Source: Clostridium sp. CF012
GTDB taxonomy: Bacteria > Bacillota > Clostridia > Clostridiales > Clostridiaceae
NCBI RefSeq assembly: GCF_018861755.1
Contig: NZ_JAHLEF010000003.1
Location: 1-64,000 of the forward strand
DNA: 64,000 nucleotides
Reading direction: 5' to 3'
Shown: positions 36,463 through 48,210 of the stretch, piece by piece
Numbering within the stretch: position 1 is the stretch's first letter
Layout: every line of letters begins with the position of its first letter
The notes under the pieces: generated by a model
The model's database searches: none
The model's input: only the letters and a program-made list of their open reading frames with translations
What the model was told of the DNA's origin: nothing
Position numbers and translations under genes: made by a program

Positions 36463-36533
36463 GGAATTTATAAAATTTATATAAATTTTATATATCATAG
36501 GATTATAAACAAATGAGAAATTTTATAAATTCC
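36463..36533 (+). repeat. Three AT-rich inverted segments that can form alternative hairpins
   Basis: TATAAAATTTAT (36469-36480) is followed directly by its reverse complement (36481-36492), a perfect 24-bp palindrome. GGAATTTATAAAATTT (36463-36478) is also exactly complementary to AAATTTTATAAATTCC (36518-36533). The first segment can therefore pair with either the second or the third. It lies in the 234-bp leader between lacZ and the binding-protein gene, so it may tune expression of the two parts of the operon. Confidence 0.55.
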
Positions 36534-36640
36534 TACAAAGTAAAAAAGTAATATTGAGCATCAAGACAAATTTAAAAGGTTTAACTGTACCATGAAAATT
36601 AATGGTGCATTAAATATAAAAAATAAAAGGGGGGACATTT

Positions 36641-38206
36641 ATGAAAAGTAAACGAGTGTTATCACTGACTCTTGCAGCTATGATAGCAATGTCAATGCTA
36701 GTTGGATGTGGAAACAAGGCAAAACCTACAGCAAACTCAGATTCAAAGCCAAGTTCAAATGAAAAAATAACAATTAAGTACTGGGTTCCATTCGCTTCAA
36801 ATCAGTATATAAAGAGCCTAACTGAAAGTGAAATGTATAAGGAACTTGAGGCAAGAACCAATGTCCATGTTGAGTTTATACACCCAACTGAAGGTCAGGA
36901 ACTGGAGCAGTTTAACCTTTTAATGACTCAAAAGGAGCTGCCAGATGTTATACAAACATACTCTATTAACTATAAAGGCGGTATGGACAAAGCAATATCA
37001 GATGGTGCATTTATAAGACTTAATGAATTAATTGACAAAAATGCACCTAACTTTAAAAAGTTAAGAGAAGAAGACCCTGAATTAGCAAGACAGACAATCA
37101 CTGACCAGGGGAATATTACTGCGTTTCCTGTAGTAGGAGTAGATAAGAATGAACCTGCATGGTGGGGTCCAGTTATTCGTCAGGACTGGCTTAAGGAGCT
37201 TGGACTAAAAGAACCAACGACTATCGATGAATGGTATAACGTGTTAACACAATTCAAGGTTAAAAAGAAAGCAGAAGCCCCATTAGTATTTAGAAAATCA
37301 GGAATAGATCCATATGGTACACTTGTTAGTGCTTTTGATATTGGACCATCATTTTATAAAAAAGATGATGTTGTAAAATACGGTCCAATGGATCCCGAGT
37401 TTAAAGAATACCTTACAACTATGAATAAATGGTATAAGGAAGGCTTAATAGATAAGGATTTTGCTACACGTGATAAAAAGAGTAGAGAAGCTTTAATTAC
37501 CTCTGGAAAAGTAGGAGCCTATATAACAGAATATGCATTGGTTGATCAATATGCAGCTGCAATTAAAACTATAGATCCAAAGGCTGAATTTTCTCCACTT
37601 GTGCAGCCATCATTAAAAGCAGGTGAAAATGTTCATTACAGAGTAACTAACTCTAGAAATGGTGGTTATGAGGCTGTTATAACCTCATCATGTAAAAATC
37701 CTGAAGCAGTAGTTAAGTGGTTTGACTATGCATATAGCCAGGAAGGGTTTATGCTATTTAACTACGGAACCGAAGGTAAGAGCTACACTATGGTAGATGG
37801 AAAGCCAAAGTTCACAGAGCTTCTTACAAAAGATCCTAGTGGACTTGATTTCTGGACAGTATGTAATAAATTCAAGTTGGACATAGGACCTTATCTTAGA
37901 GATTACAAAGCAATACCAGCGCTTACAAAAATAGATTCAGATTGTATGGACAAGTGGACAAAAGCAGAAGCTGATTACGTAATCCCTCCAACAAATATGA
38001 CTCCAGAAGAAAATGATACTTATTCAAGTGTTATGGGCGATATCGACACTTATAGAGATGAGATGGTATTAAAGTTTATAATCGGTAAAGAACCACTAAG
38101 TAGCTTTGATAAATACGTAGACCAGCTTAAGAAAATGAGAGTTGAAGAAGTAATTAAGATTCAGCAAAATGCCCTTGATAGATATAATACTAGAAAAATT
38201 AAATAA
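36641..38206 (+). CDS. ABC transporter substrate-binding lipoprotein, LplA-like (family 1)
   Basis: The 521-residue extracellular protein has a lipoprotein signal (SMLVGCGNK) and a Ser/Asn-rich linker. A large family 1 oligosaccharide-binding domain follows (YWVPFASNQY, WWGPVIRQDWLKELGLKEPTTIDEWYNVL). This long type accompanies LplB/LplC permeases that import complex oligosaccharides and usually share one ATPase encoded elsewhere. No ATPase gene is present here. Placed after lacZ, it probably binds a galactose-containing oligosaccharide. Confidence 0.92.
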   Translation: MKSKRVLSLTLAAMIAMSMLVGCGNKAKPTANSDSKPSSNEKITIKYWVPFASNQYIKSLTESEMYKELEARTNVHVEFIHPTEGQELEQFNLLMTQKELPDVIQTYSINYKGGMDKAISDGAFIRLNELIDKNAPNFKKLREEDPELARQTITDQGNITAFPVVGVDKNEPAWWGPVIRQDWLKELGLKEPTTIDEWYNVLTQFKVKKKAEAPLVFRKSGIDPYGTLVSAFDIGPSFYKKDDVVKYGPMDPEFKEYLTTMNKWYKEGLIDKDFATRDKKSREALITSGKVGAYITEYALVDQYAAAIKTIDPKAEFSPLVQPSLKAGENVHYRVTNSRNGGYEAVITSSCKNPEAVVKWFDYAYSQEGFMLFNYGTEGKSYTMVDGKPKFTELLTKDPSGLDFWTVCNKFKLDIGPYLRDYKAIPALTKIDSDCMDKWTKAEADYVIPPTNMTPEENDTYSSVMGDIDTYRDEMVLKFIIGKEPLSSFDKYVDQLKKMRVEEVIKIQQNALDRYNTRKIK

Positions 38207-38217
38207 TTCATATGAAA

Positions 38218-38245
38218 ACTGAAGATGACTTATGCCATCTTCAGT
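38218..38245 (+). terminator. Intra-operon hairpin after the binding-protein gene
   Basis: ACTGAAGATG (38218-38227) pairs with CATCTTCAGT (38236-38245), followed by ATTTAT rather than a long T-run. Such hairpins commonly stabilise the abundant binding-protein mRNA and reduce read-through to the permeases. Confidence 0.7.
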
Positions 38246-38269
38246 ATTTATAAAAAAGGAGTTGTATTT

Positions 38270-39226
38270 ATGGGTGAATTAAAGATTGGAAGTAAATTAA
38301 CTCGTAAAAAAAATACTAAATTGTGGAATACTATACGTAAGGACTTTAGGATAAATAAATATATTTATTTAATGGCAATACCAATGGTAGTATATTTTAT
38401 ACTTTTTTATTACATGCCTATGTATGGAGTTGTTATAGCATTTAAAGATTTTAGTCCAAGGCTTGGAATAATGGATAGCCCGTGGGTAGGGTTAAAACAT
38501 TTCAAAGAATTCTTTAGCGGTATGTATTTTGGTAGAACTTTCAAAAATACAGCAATTATTAGTTTTTACTCATTACTGTGGGGATTCCCATCCGCTATAA
38601 TTTTATCATTAATGTTAAATGAAATACGAAAAGAAAAGTTTAAACGTTGCGTACAGATAATTACATATCTACCACATTTCATATCACTTGTTGTAATATG
38701 TGGTTTGATTGTTGATTTTACCTCCACTGATGGACTGATAAATTCAATATTATCTAGTTTTGGTATTGAAGCTACTAACTGGCTTACAAAACCTGAATGG
38801 TTTAGAACTATTTATATAGGTTCAGGAATATGGCAGTGTATAGGTTGGGATACCATAATATATCTTGCTGCACTTTCGGGAATAGACCAATCTTTATATG
38901 AAGCGGCCACCATAGACGGAGCGGGAAGATGGAAACAGATGTTGTATGTAACATTACCAAGCATCGCACCTACCATTGTGATTATGCTCATACTAAACAT
39001 AGGAGGACTTTTAAGTGTAGGTTCTGAGAAAATTATTCTTTTATACAATCCTATGACATATGAAACCTCTGACGTTATAGCAAGTTATGTTTATAGAAAA
39101 GGTCTTATAGGGGCAGATTATAGCCTCAGTACAGCTGTTGGTCTTTTTGAATCTGTAATAGGATTTGGATTACTTATAGTTGCTAATAAAATTAGTAAAA
39201 AAATATCTGATCAAAGTTTATGGTAG
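38270..39226 (+). CDS. ABC transporter permease, LplB-like
   Basis: About 318 residues with six helices. The permease coupling loop is EAATIDGAGRWKQMLYVTLPSIAPT. Typical LplB/YteP features are ILFYYMPMYGVVIAFKDFSPRLGI near the N-terminus. ATG 38270 follows AAAAAAGGAG; the upstream in-frame ATG at 38225 lies inside the preceding hairpin and is rejected. It forms a heterodimer with the next gene product. Confidence 0.93.
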   Translation: MGELKIGSKLTRKKNTKLWNTIRKDFRINKYIYLMAIPMVVYFILFYYMPMYGVVIAFKDFSPRLGIMDSPWVGLKHFKEFFSGMYFGRTFKNTAIISFYSLLWGFPSAIILSLMLNEIRKEKFKRCVQIITYLPHFISLVVICGLIVDFTSTDGLINSILSSFGIEATNWLTKPEWFRTIYIGSGIWQCIGWDTIIYLAALSGIDQSLYEAATIDGAGRWKQMLYVTLPSIAPTIVIMLILNIGGLLSVGSEKIILLYNPMTYETSDVIASYVYRKGLIGADYSLSTAVGLFESVIGFGLLIVANKISKKISDQSLW

Positions 39227-39236
39227 GGGTGATAAA

Positions 39237-40130
39237 ATGGTTGTTAAAAGAAGTATTGGTGAAAAGATATTTGATTCGTTTAATGTAATAATGATGTGTT
39301 TACTTATGTTTCTATGTGCCTATCCTCTTTTATATGTTCTGTTTGCTTCCTTAAGTGATCCATATAAATTAATGCAGCATGAAGGGCTTTTATTTAAACC
39401 ACTGGGATTTACTCTCCAAGGATATGCCCTTGTTTTTAAAAATCAAAGTATTATGACTGGATTTTTAAATACAGTTTTTTATGTTGTAGTTGGAACTGCA
39501 TTCAGTGTATTAATGACTTGTTTGGCAGCCTATGTGCTTTCAAGAAGAAATTTGTTATTTGGTAAGTCGCTGATGTTGATGGTTACAATAACAATGTTCT
39601 TTAGTGGTGGACTAATCCCATTCTTTTTACAGGTTCAAAGACTTGGATTAATGGATTCAAGATGGGCACTCATATTTCCATCAGCTATTTCTGTATGGAA
39701 CCTTATTGTGCTTAGGACAGCATTCCGAAGTGTACCAGAAAGTCTTATTGAGTCTGCTAGGATTGATGGAGCAAATGATTTTACAATATTATTTAAAATA
39801 ATTATACCTCTTTCCAAGGCAGCTATTGCAGTTATAGCCTTATTTTATGCTGTTGGATACTGGAATTCATGGTTTAATGCAATGATTTTCTTATCTGATA
39901 AATCCAAATACCCACTACAACTAATTTTAAGACAAATTCTTATTTCAAATGATATGAGAGAAATGATGAATTTGCCTAAGTCTTCAGCACAATTTATTCA
40001 AGCAGATGCTTATAAATCATTAATTAAGTATAGTACTGTAGTCATTTCAACAATACCAATATTGTGTATTTACCCATTCCTTCAAAAGCACTTTGTAAAG
40101 GGTGCTATGATAGGCTCAATAAAAGAGTAA
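39237..40130 (+). CDS. ABC transporter permease, LplC-like
   Basis: About 297 residues and six helices. The coupling loop is ESARIDGANDFTILFKIIIPLSKA, and the conserved C-terminal segment YPFLQKHFVKGAMIGSIKE is typical of LplC/YtcP permeases. I start at ATG 39237, preceded by AGGGGTG, 11 bp after the partner permease stop. It needs a shared MsmX-type ATPase, not encoded in this window. Confidence 0.93.
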   Translation: MVVKRSIGEKIFDSFNVIMMCLLMFLCAYPLLYVLFASLSDPYKLMQHEGLLFKPLGFTLQGYALVFKNQSIMTGFLNTVFYVVVGTAFSVLMTCLAAYVLSRRNLLFGKSLMLMVTITMFFSGGLIPFFLQVQRLGLMDSRWALIFPSAISVWNLIVLRTAFRSVPESLIESARIDGANDFTILFKIIIPLSKAAIAVIALFYAVGYWNSWFNAMIFLSDKSKYPLQLILRQILISNDMREMMNLPKSSAQFIQADAYKSLIKYSTVVISTIPILCIYPFLQKHFVKGAMIGSIKE

Positions 40131-40172
40131 ATAAAGTGGGATGATTTAATTGAGTATTATTTGAAAGAATGA

Positions 40173-42371
<2,199 letters not shown>

Positions 42372-42386
42372 GGGGTCTGACTTAAA

Positions 42387-43385
42387 ATGACTACAATAAA
42401 AGAAATAGCTGAGATGGCCGAGGTATCCATGGCTACGGTATCCAGGGTTTTAAATTATGATGAATCATTGAATGCATCAGAATCTACAAGAAAAAAGATT
42501 TTTGCAATTGCTCAGGAACTAGAGTATGTTACTACTAGGGAAAGAAGAATCAAAAAACAAATCTGTCAAGTATGTATTGTAAAAGGATATTCAGAACAAG
42601 AAGAATTGGATGATCCATACTATTTTTCTATAAGACTTTCTATTGAAAAAAGCTTAAGAGAAGAGAATATAGAATATATAGTAATTTCGAAGGACAGGCT
42701 ATTTGATGAGCGATTAAATAAAGTGGATGGAATACTAGCTGTAGGGATTTTTACCACTGAGGAAATTAAGAACTTTAAAAATATGAATGGCAACATAGTT
42801 TTTGTGGACAGTAATCCACAGGATGAAGCCTTTGATAGTGTAGTAATAAATATGGGTAGAGTAGTTAAAAAGGTGCTTGATTATTTAATTTCTCTTGGTC
42901 ATAAAGAGATAGGGTACATTGGCGGAGAAGATTACCTCATTGGAGAAAACATCCATTTGCCTGATTATAGAGAGTCTTGGTATCGTAAGTATATGGGTGA
43001 ATTTGGCTTTCTTAATGAAGAATTTATAAGGGTAGGGAGATTTACACCAATTAGTGGATATGAGCTCATGAAGGATATTTTGGATACTGGGAAATATCCT
43101 AGTGCCTTTTTCATAGCAAATGATTCAATGGCAATAGGTGCATACAAAGCTATAATGGAGAAGGGGCTTAGCATTCCTGAGGATATCAGTATAGTAGGCT
43201 GCAATGATATCCCTACTGCTCAATTTATAGTTCCAGCTTTGACAACTATAAAAATCTATATTAATTTTATGGGAGAAACAGCAGTTGATCTTTTGGTTGA
43301 AAGAATTAAATACGAAAGAAAAATTAGTAAAATAATTGTAATACCTACAGAATTGATACTTAGAGATAGCTGCAAAAAACTATAA
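42387..43385 (+). CDS. LacI/GalR family transcriptional regulator
   Basis: The 332-residue protein has an N-terminal LacI helix-turn-helix and hinge (TTIKEIAEMAEVSMATVSRVLNYDESLNASESTRKKI). The periplasmic-binding-fold sensor has YIGGEDYL, FIANDSMAIGAYKAI and GCNDIPTAQFIVPALTTI, close to EbgR/GalR types. It is last gene of the lacZ operon, 15 bp after the glycosidase, and therefore probably autoregulated by the released sugar. Confidence 0.93.
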   Translation: MTTIKEIAEMAEVSMATVSRVLNYDESLNASESTRKKIFAIAQELEYVTTRERRIKKQICQVCIVKGYSEQEELDDPYYFSIRLSIEKSLREENIEYIVISKDRLFDERLNKVDGILAVGIFTTEEIKNFKNMNGNIVFVDSNPQDEAFDSVVINMGRVVKKVLDYLISLGHKEIGYIGGEDYLIGENIHLPDYRESWYRKYMGEFGFLNEEFIRVGRFTPISGYELMKDILDTGKYPSAFFIANDSMAIGAYKAIMEKGLSIPEDISIVGCNDIPTAQFIVPALTTIKIYINFMGETAVDLLVERIKYERKISKIIVIPTELILRDSCKKL

Positions 43386-43411
43386 TCGAATATTTTGTTG
43401 ACAGTAAATAT

Positions 43412-43452
43412 AATCACTATAGCAACTTAGATTTTAAGCCGCTATAGTGATT
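43412..43452 (+). terminator. Terminator of the lacZ operon
   Basis: AATCACTATAGC (43412-43423) pairs perfectly with GCTATAGTGATT (43441-43452) around a 17-nt loop and is followed by TTGCT. Confidence 0.8.
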
Positions 43453-43530
43453 TTGCTATATTATATAAAGCTGTAGTTGTAGGCACAACTTGTAAAATAC
43501 TTTGATTTTGATGCTTCTCCCCCTCATTTA

Positions 43531-45687
43531 CTAAAATGTAACTATAACTTTAAATAAATCTCCATCCACATTTACTTTTAATTGTCCACCTTGGATTTCT
43601 ACAAAACTTTTAGCTATAGCTAGCCCAAGTCCTGAGCCCTGTGTATTCCTTGCTTTGTCTCCTCTCACGAATCTTTCCACTATGTCATTCACATTAAAAT
43701 CTATTTCACTTGCAGTCATATTTTTTAATATTATTTCAACCTTATCCTCTCTAGAATCAATATCAATATAAACTCTGGAACCTTTCATAGCATACTTTGT
43801 TATATTAATTATAAGGTTTTCAAACACTCTAAACATACGCTGGCTATCCAAATGTAATATTACCTTTCCCTCTGGATACCTTGTTTTTACTATTAGAGAT
43901 GATTCTGATATTTTGTCATCTAGCTCTAATAATGTTTGTTTCATTAAGGCCACAACATCCACATCAACCATATTTAAATTTATATTTCCACTTGTAGCCT
44001 TGCTTACTTCAAATAAATCCTCAATTAATTCCTGTAATCTTTGTGATTTTCTATCTAAGGTATCTAAATAATCCTTACGTTTCTCCACTGAAAGACTTTC
44101 ATCCTTTAATAAATCTACATAAGTAATAATAGAGGTTAAAGGAGTTTTTAAATCATGAGATACATTAGAAATAAGCTCGGTCTTCATTCTTTGACTCTTT
44201 ACTTCTTCATGAACTGCCTTTTTAAAGCCTTTCTGTATACTTTCAATTTCTTTTTTAAAATCATTAAATACTCCTAAATTTTCTTCAATAGTTACATCCA
44301 AATTACCCTCTGCTATTTTATTTGTAGCTTCAAAAAGCTTATTATATTTATTGCTAATATCATTATAATTTTTTCTTATTACCTTAAATAATACTAAAGT
44401 ATATATTATGGCTACTATTATTCCCAAAAACCACATGGAGCTCATTACCGTTAATATTATTAAATTTATTCCTAAAATTACTGTTAGCTTCTTAGTATTT
44501 TTTTCTTTTAAATCTATATTTCTTATATAACTATATACCCTTTTATTACCACTCCAAATACTTCTTAAAATTTTATATGTCACCGAGGTTTCTTTTATAT
44601 ATTCTCTAATTCCAGTTTTAAAAATATGTTTTACAATAATAACGCCAATATATATTATACCAAAACCTATTACCCAATATATGATATTTATTATACTCGT
44701 TAAAGTAGCTACAACCCACGTGTTTATGTATATTGGTGAAAAATCAATTAGATCTCCTTTTATGGTACTTTTTATTATAAAATACGATGGCTCATTACAC
44801 ATAAACATAAGTGTGATAAAAATTATAAGACTGCTTATCTCTATAGGCATTTTTGCAATCTTTTTAAAACCAATTAGCTCCTTTGATATTTTATATGGAG
44901 TTATCAGAGAAAGCATTAATATAAGAAGCAAGGCTATACCTATAAAAAATAGTGCTACCTCTTTGTAGGAATTCATTTCGTTAATATTTTTATAATGAAC
45001 TATTAAATCAATATGTTTTAATTCTCTTGGAACAGCATAAACGTAACTCATATTTTTAATGGCTTTCATTTCTAAATTAGCGAAACTCTTAGGACTACCA
45101 TTTCTAAATACTGAAGTTACTACCGTCCTATCAGCTCCATATATTTTTTTAATAGTACTTTCTCCATTAGCATCATAGTCAATAACAATATAAAAACTAT
45201 ATTTTTTATTAAGATCTGCAATAACAGAAGCATCTATTTTCTCATTCAATAAGACACTTATTCCACCCTGATTTCTCTGTTCAATTAATTTATTATCCTT
45301 TTTTATAGCATAATATTCTAAGTTCCCATAATATTGATCTAGATTCTCCTTATCGTTAATCATCTTTTGATTAAATTCGCTTTTATTATCTTCCATATTT
45401 TCTTGTATATAATCATCATATTTCTTGTCTAGATTTAAAATAATATCCGATGGTTCTACCTTATTATTTTCTTTGTTTTTTAAAACATCAAAATATATGC
45501 CATAATTGCTATTGCTTATATCATTTAAAAATTCACTTTTTTCAAAAATATTATATTCATATTTTTTTGCCTCTTCTTGTATTTTAGGATATGACGAATA
45601 CATACCAAAAGAAACTATTATTAATATTAGTAAAATAATTGCACTTATAATATATTTTGCATTACTGCTTTTCGATTTTATATCCAA
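43531..45687 (-). CDS. Sensor histidine kinase with multiple membrane segments
   Basis: The 718-residue protein has an N-terminal helix, an extracellular domain of ~200 residues and further helices (near 245-265, 285-300, 325-350, 405-435). A HAMP-like segment follows. The kinase core has phospho-acceptor H511 in NVSHDLKTPLTSI and the ATP-binding G-box GSGLGLAIAK. The start is a TTG with AAAGGTGG nine bases before; it overlaps the response regulator gene by 26 bp. The signal is unknown. Architecture resembles kinases sensing cell-envelope stress, but no transporter gene adjoins. Confidence 0.9.
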   Translation of the reverse strand: MDIKSKSSNAKYIISAIILLILIIVSFGMYSSYPKIQEEAKKYEYNIFEKSEFLNDISNSNYGIYFDVLKNKENNKVEPSDIILNLDKKYDDYIQENMEDNKSEFNQKMINDKENLDQYYGNLEYYAIKKDNKLIEQRNQGGISVLLNEKIDASVIADLNKKYSFYIVIDYDANGESTIKKIYGADRTVVTSVFRNGSPKSFANLEMKAIKNMSYVYAVPRELKHIDLIVHYKNINEMNSYKEVALFFIGIALLLILMLSLITPYKISKELIGFKKIAKMPIEISSLIIFITLMFMCNEPSYFIIKSTIKGDLIDFSPIYINTWVVATLTSIINIIYWVIGFGIIYIGVIIVKHIFKTGIREYIKETSVTYKILRSIWSGNKRVYSYIRNIDLKEKNTKKLTVILGINLIILTVMSSMWFLGIIVAIIYTLVLFKVIRKNYNDISNKYNKLFEATNKIAEGNLDVTIEENLGVFNDFKKEIESIQKGFKKAVHEEVKSQRMKTELISNVSHDLKTPLTSIITYVDLLKDESLSVEKRKDYLDTLDRKSQRLQELIEDLFEVSKATSGNINLNMVDVDVVALMKQTLLELDDKISESSLIVKTRYPEGKVILHLDSQRMFRVFENLIINITKYAMKGSRVYIDIDSREDKVEIILKNMTASEIDFNVNDIVERFVRGDKARNTQGSGLGLAIAKSFVEIQGGQLKVNVDGDLFKVIVTF

Positions 45688-46366
45688 CTCCCCACACCAC
45701 CTTTAAATATTTTGGATTTTTCGAATTTATCTCTATTTTTGAACGTATATTTCTTACATGAACCATTATTGTATCTGTACTTATTGCATGTTCATTCCAA
45801 ACTCTTTCATATATTTCTTCTGCTGAAAAAACCCTTCCTGGGCTTTTCATAAGTAAGTTAAGAATCTTAAACTCACTAGGGGTCGTTTTTATGAAATTTC
45901 CATCTACAGTTACTTCCTTTGTCTCTGTATTGAGCTCTAAGCCCCCTATCACAAAAACATGATCCACTACACTATTATTTCTCACCATATTTGAAAACCT
46001 GCTATATCTTCTTAACTGCGAATTTACCCTTGCTAAAAGCTCAAGAGGCCTAAAGGGTTTTGTTACATAATCATCCGCCCCAATATTTAAACCCATTATC
46101 TTATCAACTTCTTCAGATTTTGCAGATAGCATTATTACTGGAAATTCATGGCTTTCCCTAAGCTTCATTGTAAATGCTATTCCGTCCATCTTAGGCATCA
46201 TCACATCCACAATCGCTAGATGTATTTTCTCTTTTTCAACTATTTCTAAACCTTCTAGTCCATTTGAGGCAATAAAAACCTTGTACCCTTGGTTTGTTAA
46301 GTAATCTTGTATCCCAATTGCTATATCTCTCTCGTCTTCCACAACTAAAATATTATACATATCCAT
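45662..46366 (-). CDS. OmpR/PhoB family response regulator
   Basis: The 234-residue protein has a receiver domain with acidic pocket EDE, phospho-acceptor Asp in IVDVMMPKMDG and KPFRPLELLARV. The C-terminal winged helix has TPSEFKILNLLMKSPGRVFSAEEIYERVW and TIMVHVRNIRSKIE. RBS AAGAGGT precedes the ATG. It is the first gene of the two-component operon, followed by its kinase. Confidence 0.95.
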   Translation of the reverse strand: MDMYNILVVEDERDIAIGIQDYLTNQGYKVFIASNGLEGLEIVEKEKIHLAIVDVMMPKMDGIAFTMKLRESHEFPVIMLSAKSEEVDKIMGLNIGADDYVTKPFRPLELLARVNSQLRRYSRFSNMVRNNSVVDHVFVIGGLELNTETKEVTVDGNFIKTTPSEFKILNLLMKSPGRVFSAEEIYERVWNEHAISTDTIMVHVRNIRSKIEINSKNPKYLKVVWGVGYKIEKQ

Positions 46367-46684
46367 TTCGCATACCTCTTTCTACCATAATATTTTAATT
46401 ATACAATATCAAATATAGAATGTATTAATTAGATTCTATATTTTTTTTCATTTTCAATCATTTTGTAATCATATTTTCATCATCCCTTTCGATTTCATGT
46501 CTTTATAATACTCTTAATCTTTAAAGATAATGTTGTGGTAATTCTAAAGATTTTCTAAACATTCATATCTAAAATTAAAAATTCCATAATAATATGCTTA
46601 TGATAGGTACTACGCTCCACCCCTTATTTATCAAAGGTTAGAGCTTGTATTATGAGCTTAAGTTAATTACCATTATGTTAAATA
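46367..46684. promoter_or_regulatory. Upstream region of the two-component operon
   Basis: No gene is seen. AATATAGAAT (46412-46421) and ATTCTATATT (46433-46442), followed by a T-run on the plus strand, form a hairpin inside the probable leader of the response regulator. TATAAT on the minus strand at 46403-46398 is a likely -10. GATAGGTACTACGCTC (about 46603-46618) followed by ACCCCTTATT matches a motif near 23363. Confidence 0.45.
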
Positions 46685-46844
46685 CCAATTCACCCTTAAC
46701 GACGAAAGAACTACCAAAATATAATTTCAGCAGTTCTCATCAATGGCTCCAAGTTTTTTTGCTTTCTTCTCTAAATTAGAACTTTTCAACCCTACTTTTC
46801 ATATACCTAATTCGCATTAAATGTCCCATTTTCGCCTAGCTCAG
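46685..46844 (-). repeat. Dispersed repeat, copy A
   Basis: This intergenic segment is clearly related to 59462-59653 in the same orientation. Shared blocks in the same order are CCAATTC, CGACAAAGAA/CGAAAGAA, CTACCRAAATAT, ATTTCAGYAGTT, ATGGCT, CCAAGTT, ACTTTTCAT, CATTARATGT and TTCGYCTAGCT. AGAACT...AGTTCT (about 46707-46737) forms a hairpin matching the one in copy B. It carries no open frame. Strand is given from the T-rich end and is uncertain. Confidence 0.65.
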
Positions 46845-46899
46845 CGTATTCCTCTTCTGATGACTCATCTTTGCTGAACTACTTAGAAAACCTTACTTT

Positions 46900-48210
46900 T
46901 TATTTATATTGAGGCAGATAATCCTTGTTTTCTTTAATAATATCATCTAAAATCTTCTTAGCCACTGTAGCTGAAGGAATTAAAGGGTGCATAGTTAACG
47001 CCTGTAATGCAGTATTGTAGTCTCCTGTTACGCCTGCTTCAACTGTCAATTCTTCATAAGCCTTAACTACTTGCATTAACCCTCTTATTTTTACTGGCAT
47101 ATGCCCTGAATTTACTGGGGATACATTTGATTTACCTATAATACAGTTTGTTTCAATTACTACATCATCTGGTAAGTCAGCAATAGCACCATTATTTTTT
47201 ATATTTACGACCTGGATATCTCTTCTATCGTTATATATTGAACTAATAATTGAACAAGCTACATCCGAATAATGAGCACCACCCCTTTTAGCAAGCTGCG
47301 GTGGCTTAATACTTAGATTGGGATCTTTATAAAGCTCAAACAATCCCTCTTCCAGAACCTTAACTACCTCTCCTCTTGTTCCTTCACTACTAGCTTCTTT
47401 TTGTTCTTCTTTAAGCATTTCATCTGTTAGATAGAAATATTTAAGATATGGGCATGGGAACATACCTAAGGATTTAATAAAATCAGGATCCCAAGTAAAA
47501 TCAGGGATATTCTTCATAGTCATAGATTTTCCATCTGCCAGCTGTTGTATAAATTCCTCTGTAATATCTTCTCCATCAAGGTATATTTTTCTTCCCCAAA
47601 CTAGATGGTTGAGCCCAACAAAATCTATATATACTCTACTCACATCTACTCCAAGTATTTCAGCAACACCATTTACCATACCAATAGGCACATTACACAG
47701 CCCCACAACCTTTACTTTTGTGTGTTTAACTACTGCTTCAGTAATAATACCTGATGGATTTGTAAAGTTAATAAGCCATGCATCAGGTGCCAATTCTTCT
47801 ATATCCTTACATATATCTAATATAACAGGAATAGTCCTTTGAGCTTTTGCAAAACCGCCAGCCCCTGTAGTTTCCTGACCTATAGTACCATATCTTAATG
47901 GTATTTTCTCATCTCTGATTCTTGCAGCCAACTGTCCTACTCTAAATTGTGTTGTAACAAAGTCAGCATCCTTTATTGCTTCTCTTCTATCCAAGGTTAA
48001 ATGTATATCGATATCTAGTCCCGCCTTTTTAACCATGCGCTTTGCAAGATTCCCTACTATCTCAAGCTTTTCTTTTCCTTCCTCTATGTCAACAAGATAA
48101 ATTTCCTTTATAGTCAATTCATCACATCTCTTAATAAAACCTTCTATAAGCTCTGGTGTATAGCTAGACCCTCCACCTATAGTTACAATTTTTAAACCCT
48201 TTTTAGACAT
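46900..48210 (-). CDS. 6-phospho-beta-glucosidase, glycoside hydrolase family 4
   Basis: Cleaves phosphorylated beta-disaccharides such as cellobiose-6-phosphate by an NAD- and Mn-dependent mechanism. The 436-residue protein has the NAD-binding GGGSSYTPELIEGF, TTQFRVGQ, INFTNPSGIITEAV, metal ligands in GLCNVP and GLNHLVWG, and YSDVACSIISSIYND. It is last in the PTS operon, overlapping the IIA gene by 8 bp. Confidence 0.95.
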   Translation of the reverse strand: MSKKGLKIVTIGGGSSYTPELIEGFIKRCDELTIKEIYLVDIEEGKEKLEIVGNLAKRMVKKAGLDIDIHLTLDRREAIKDADFVTTQFRVGQLAARIRDEKIPLRYGTIGQETTGAGGFAKAQRTIPVILDICKDIEELAPDAWLINFTNPSGIITEAVVKHTKVKVVGLCNVPIGMVNGVAEILGVDVSRVYIDFVGLNHLVWGRKIYLDGEDITEEFIQQLADGKSMTMKNIPDFTWDPDFIKSLGMFPCPYLKYFYLTDEMLKEEQKEASSEGTRGEVVKVLEEGLFELYKDPNLSIKPPQLAKRGGAHYSDVACSIISSIYNDRRDIQVVNIKNNGAIADLPDDVVIETNCIIGKSNVSPVNSGHMPVKIRGLMQVVKAYEELTVEAGVTGDYNTALQALTMHPLIPSATVAKKILDDIIKENKDYLPQYK

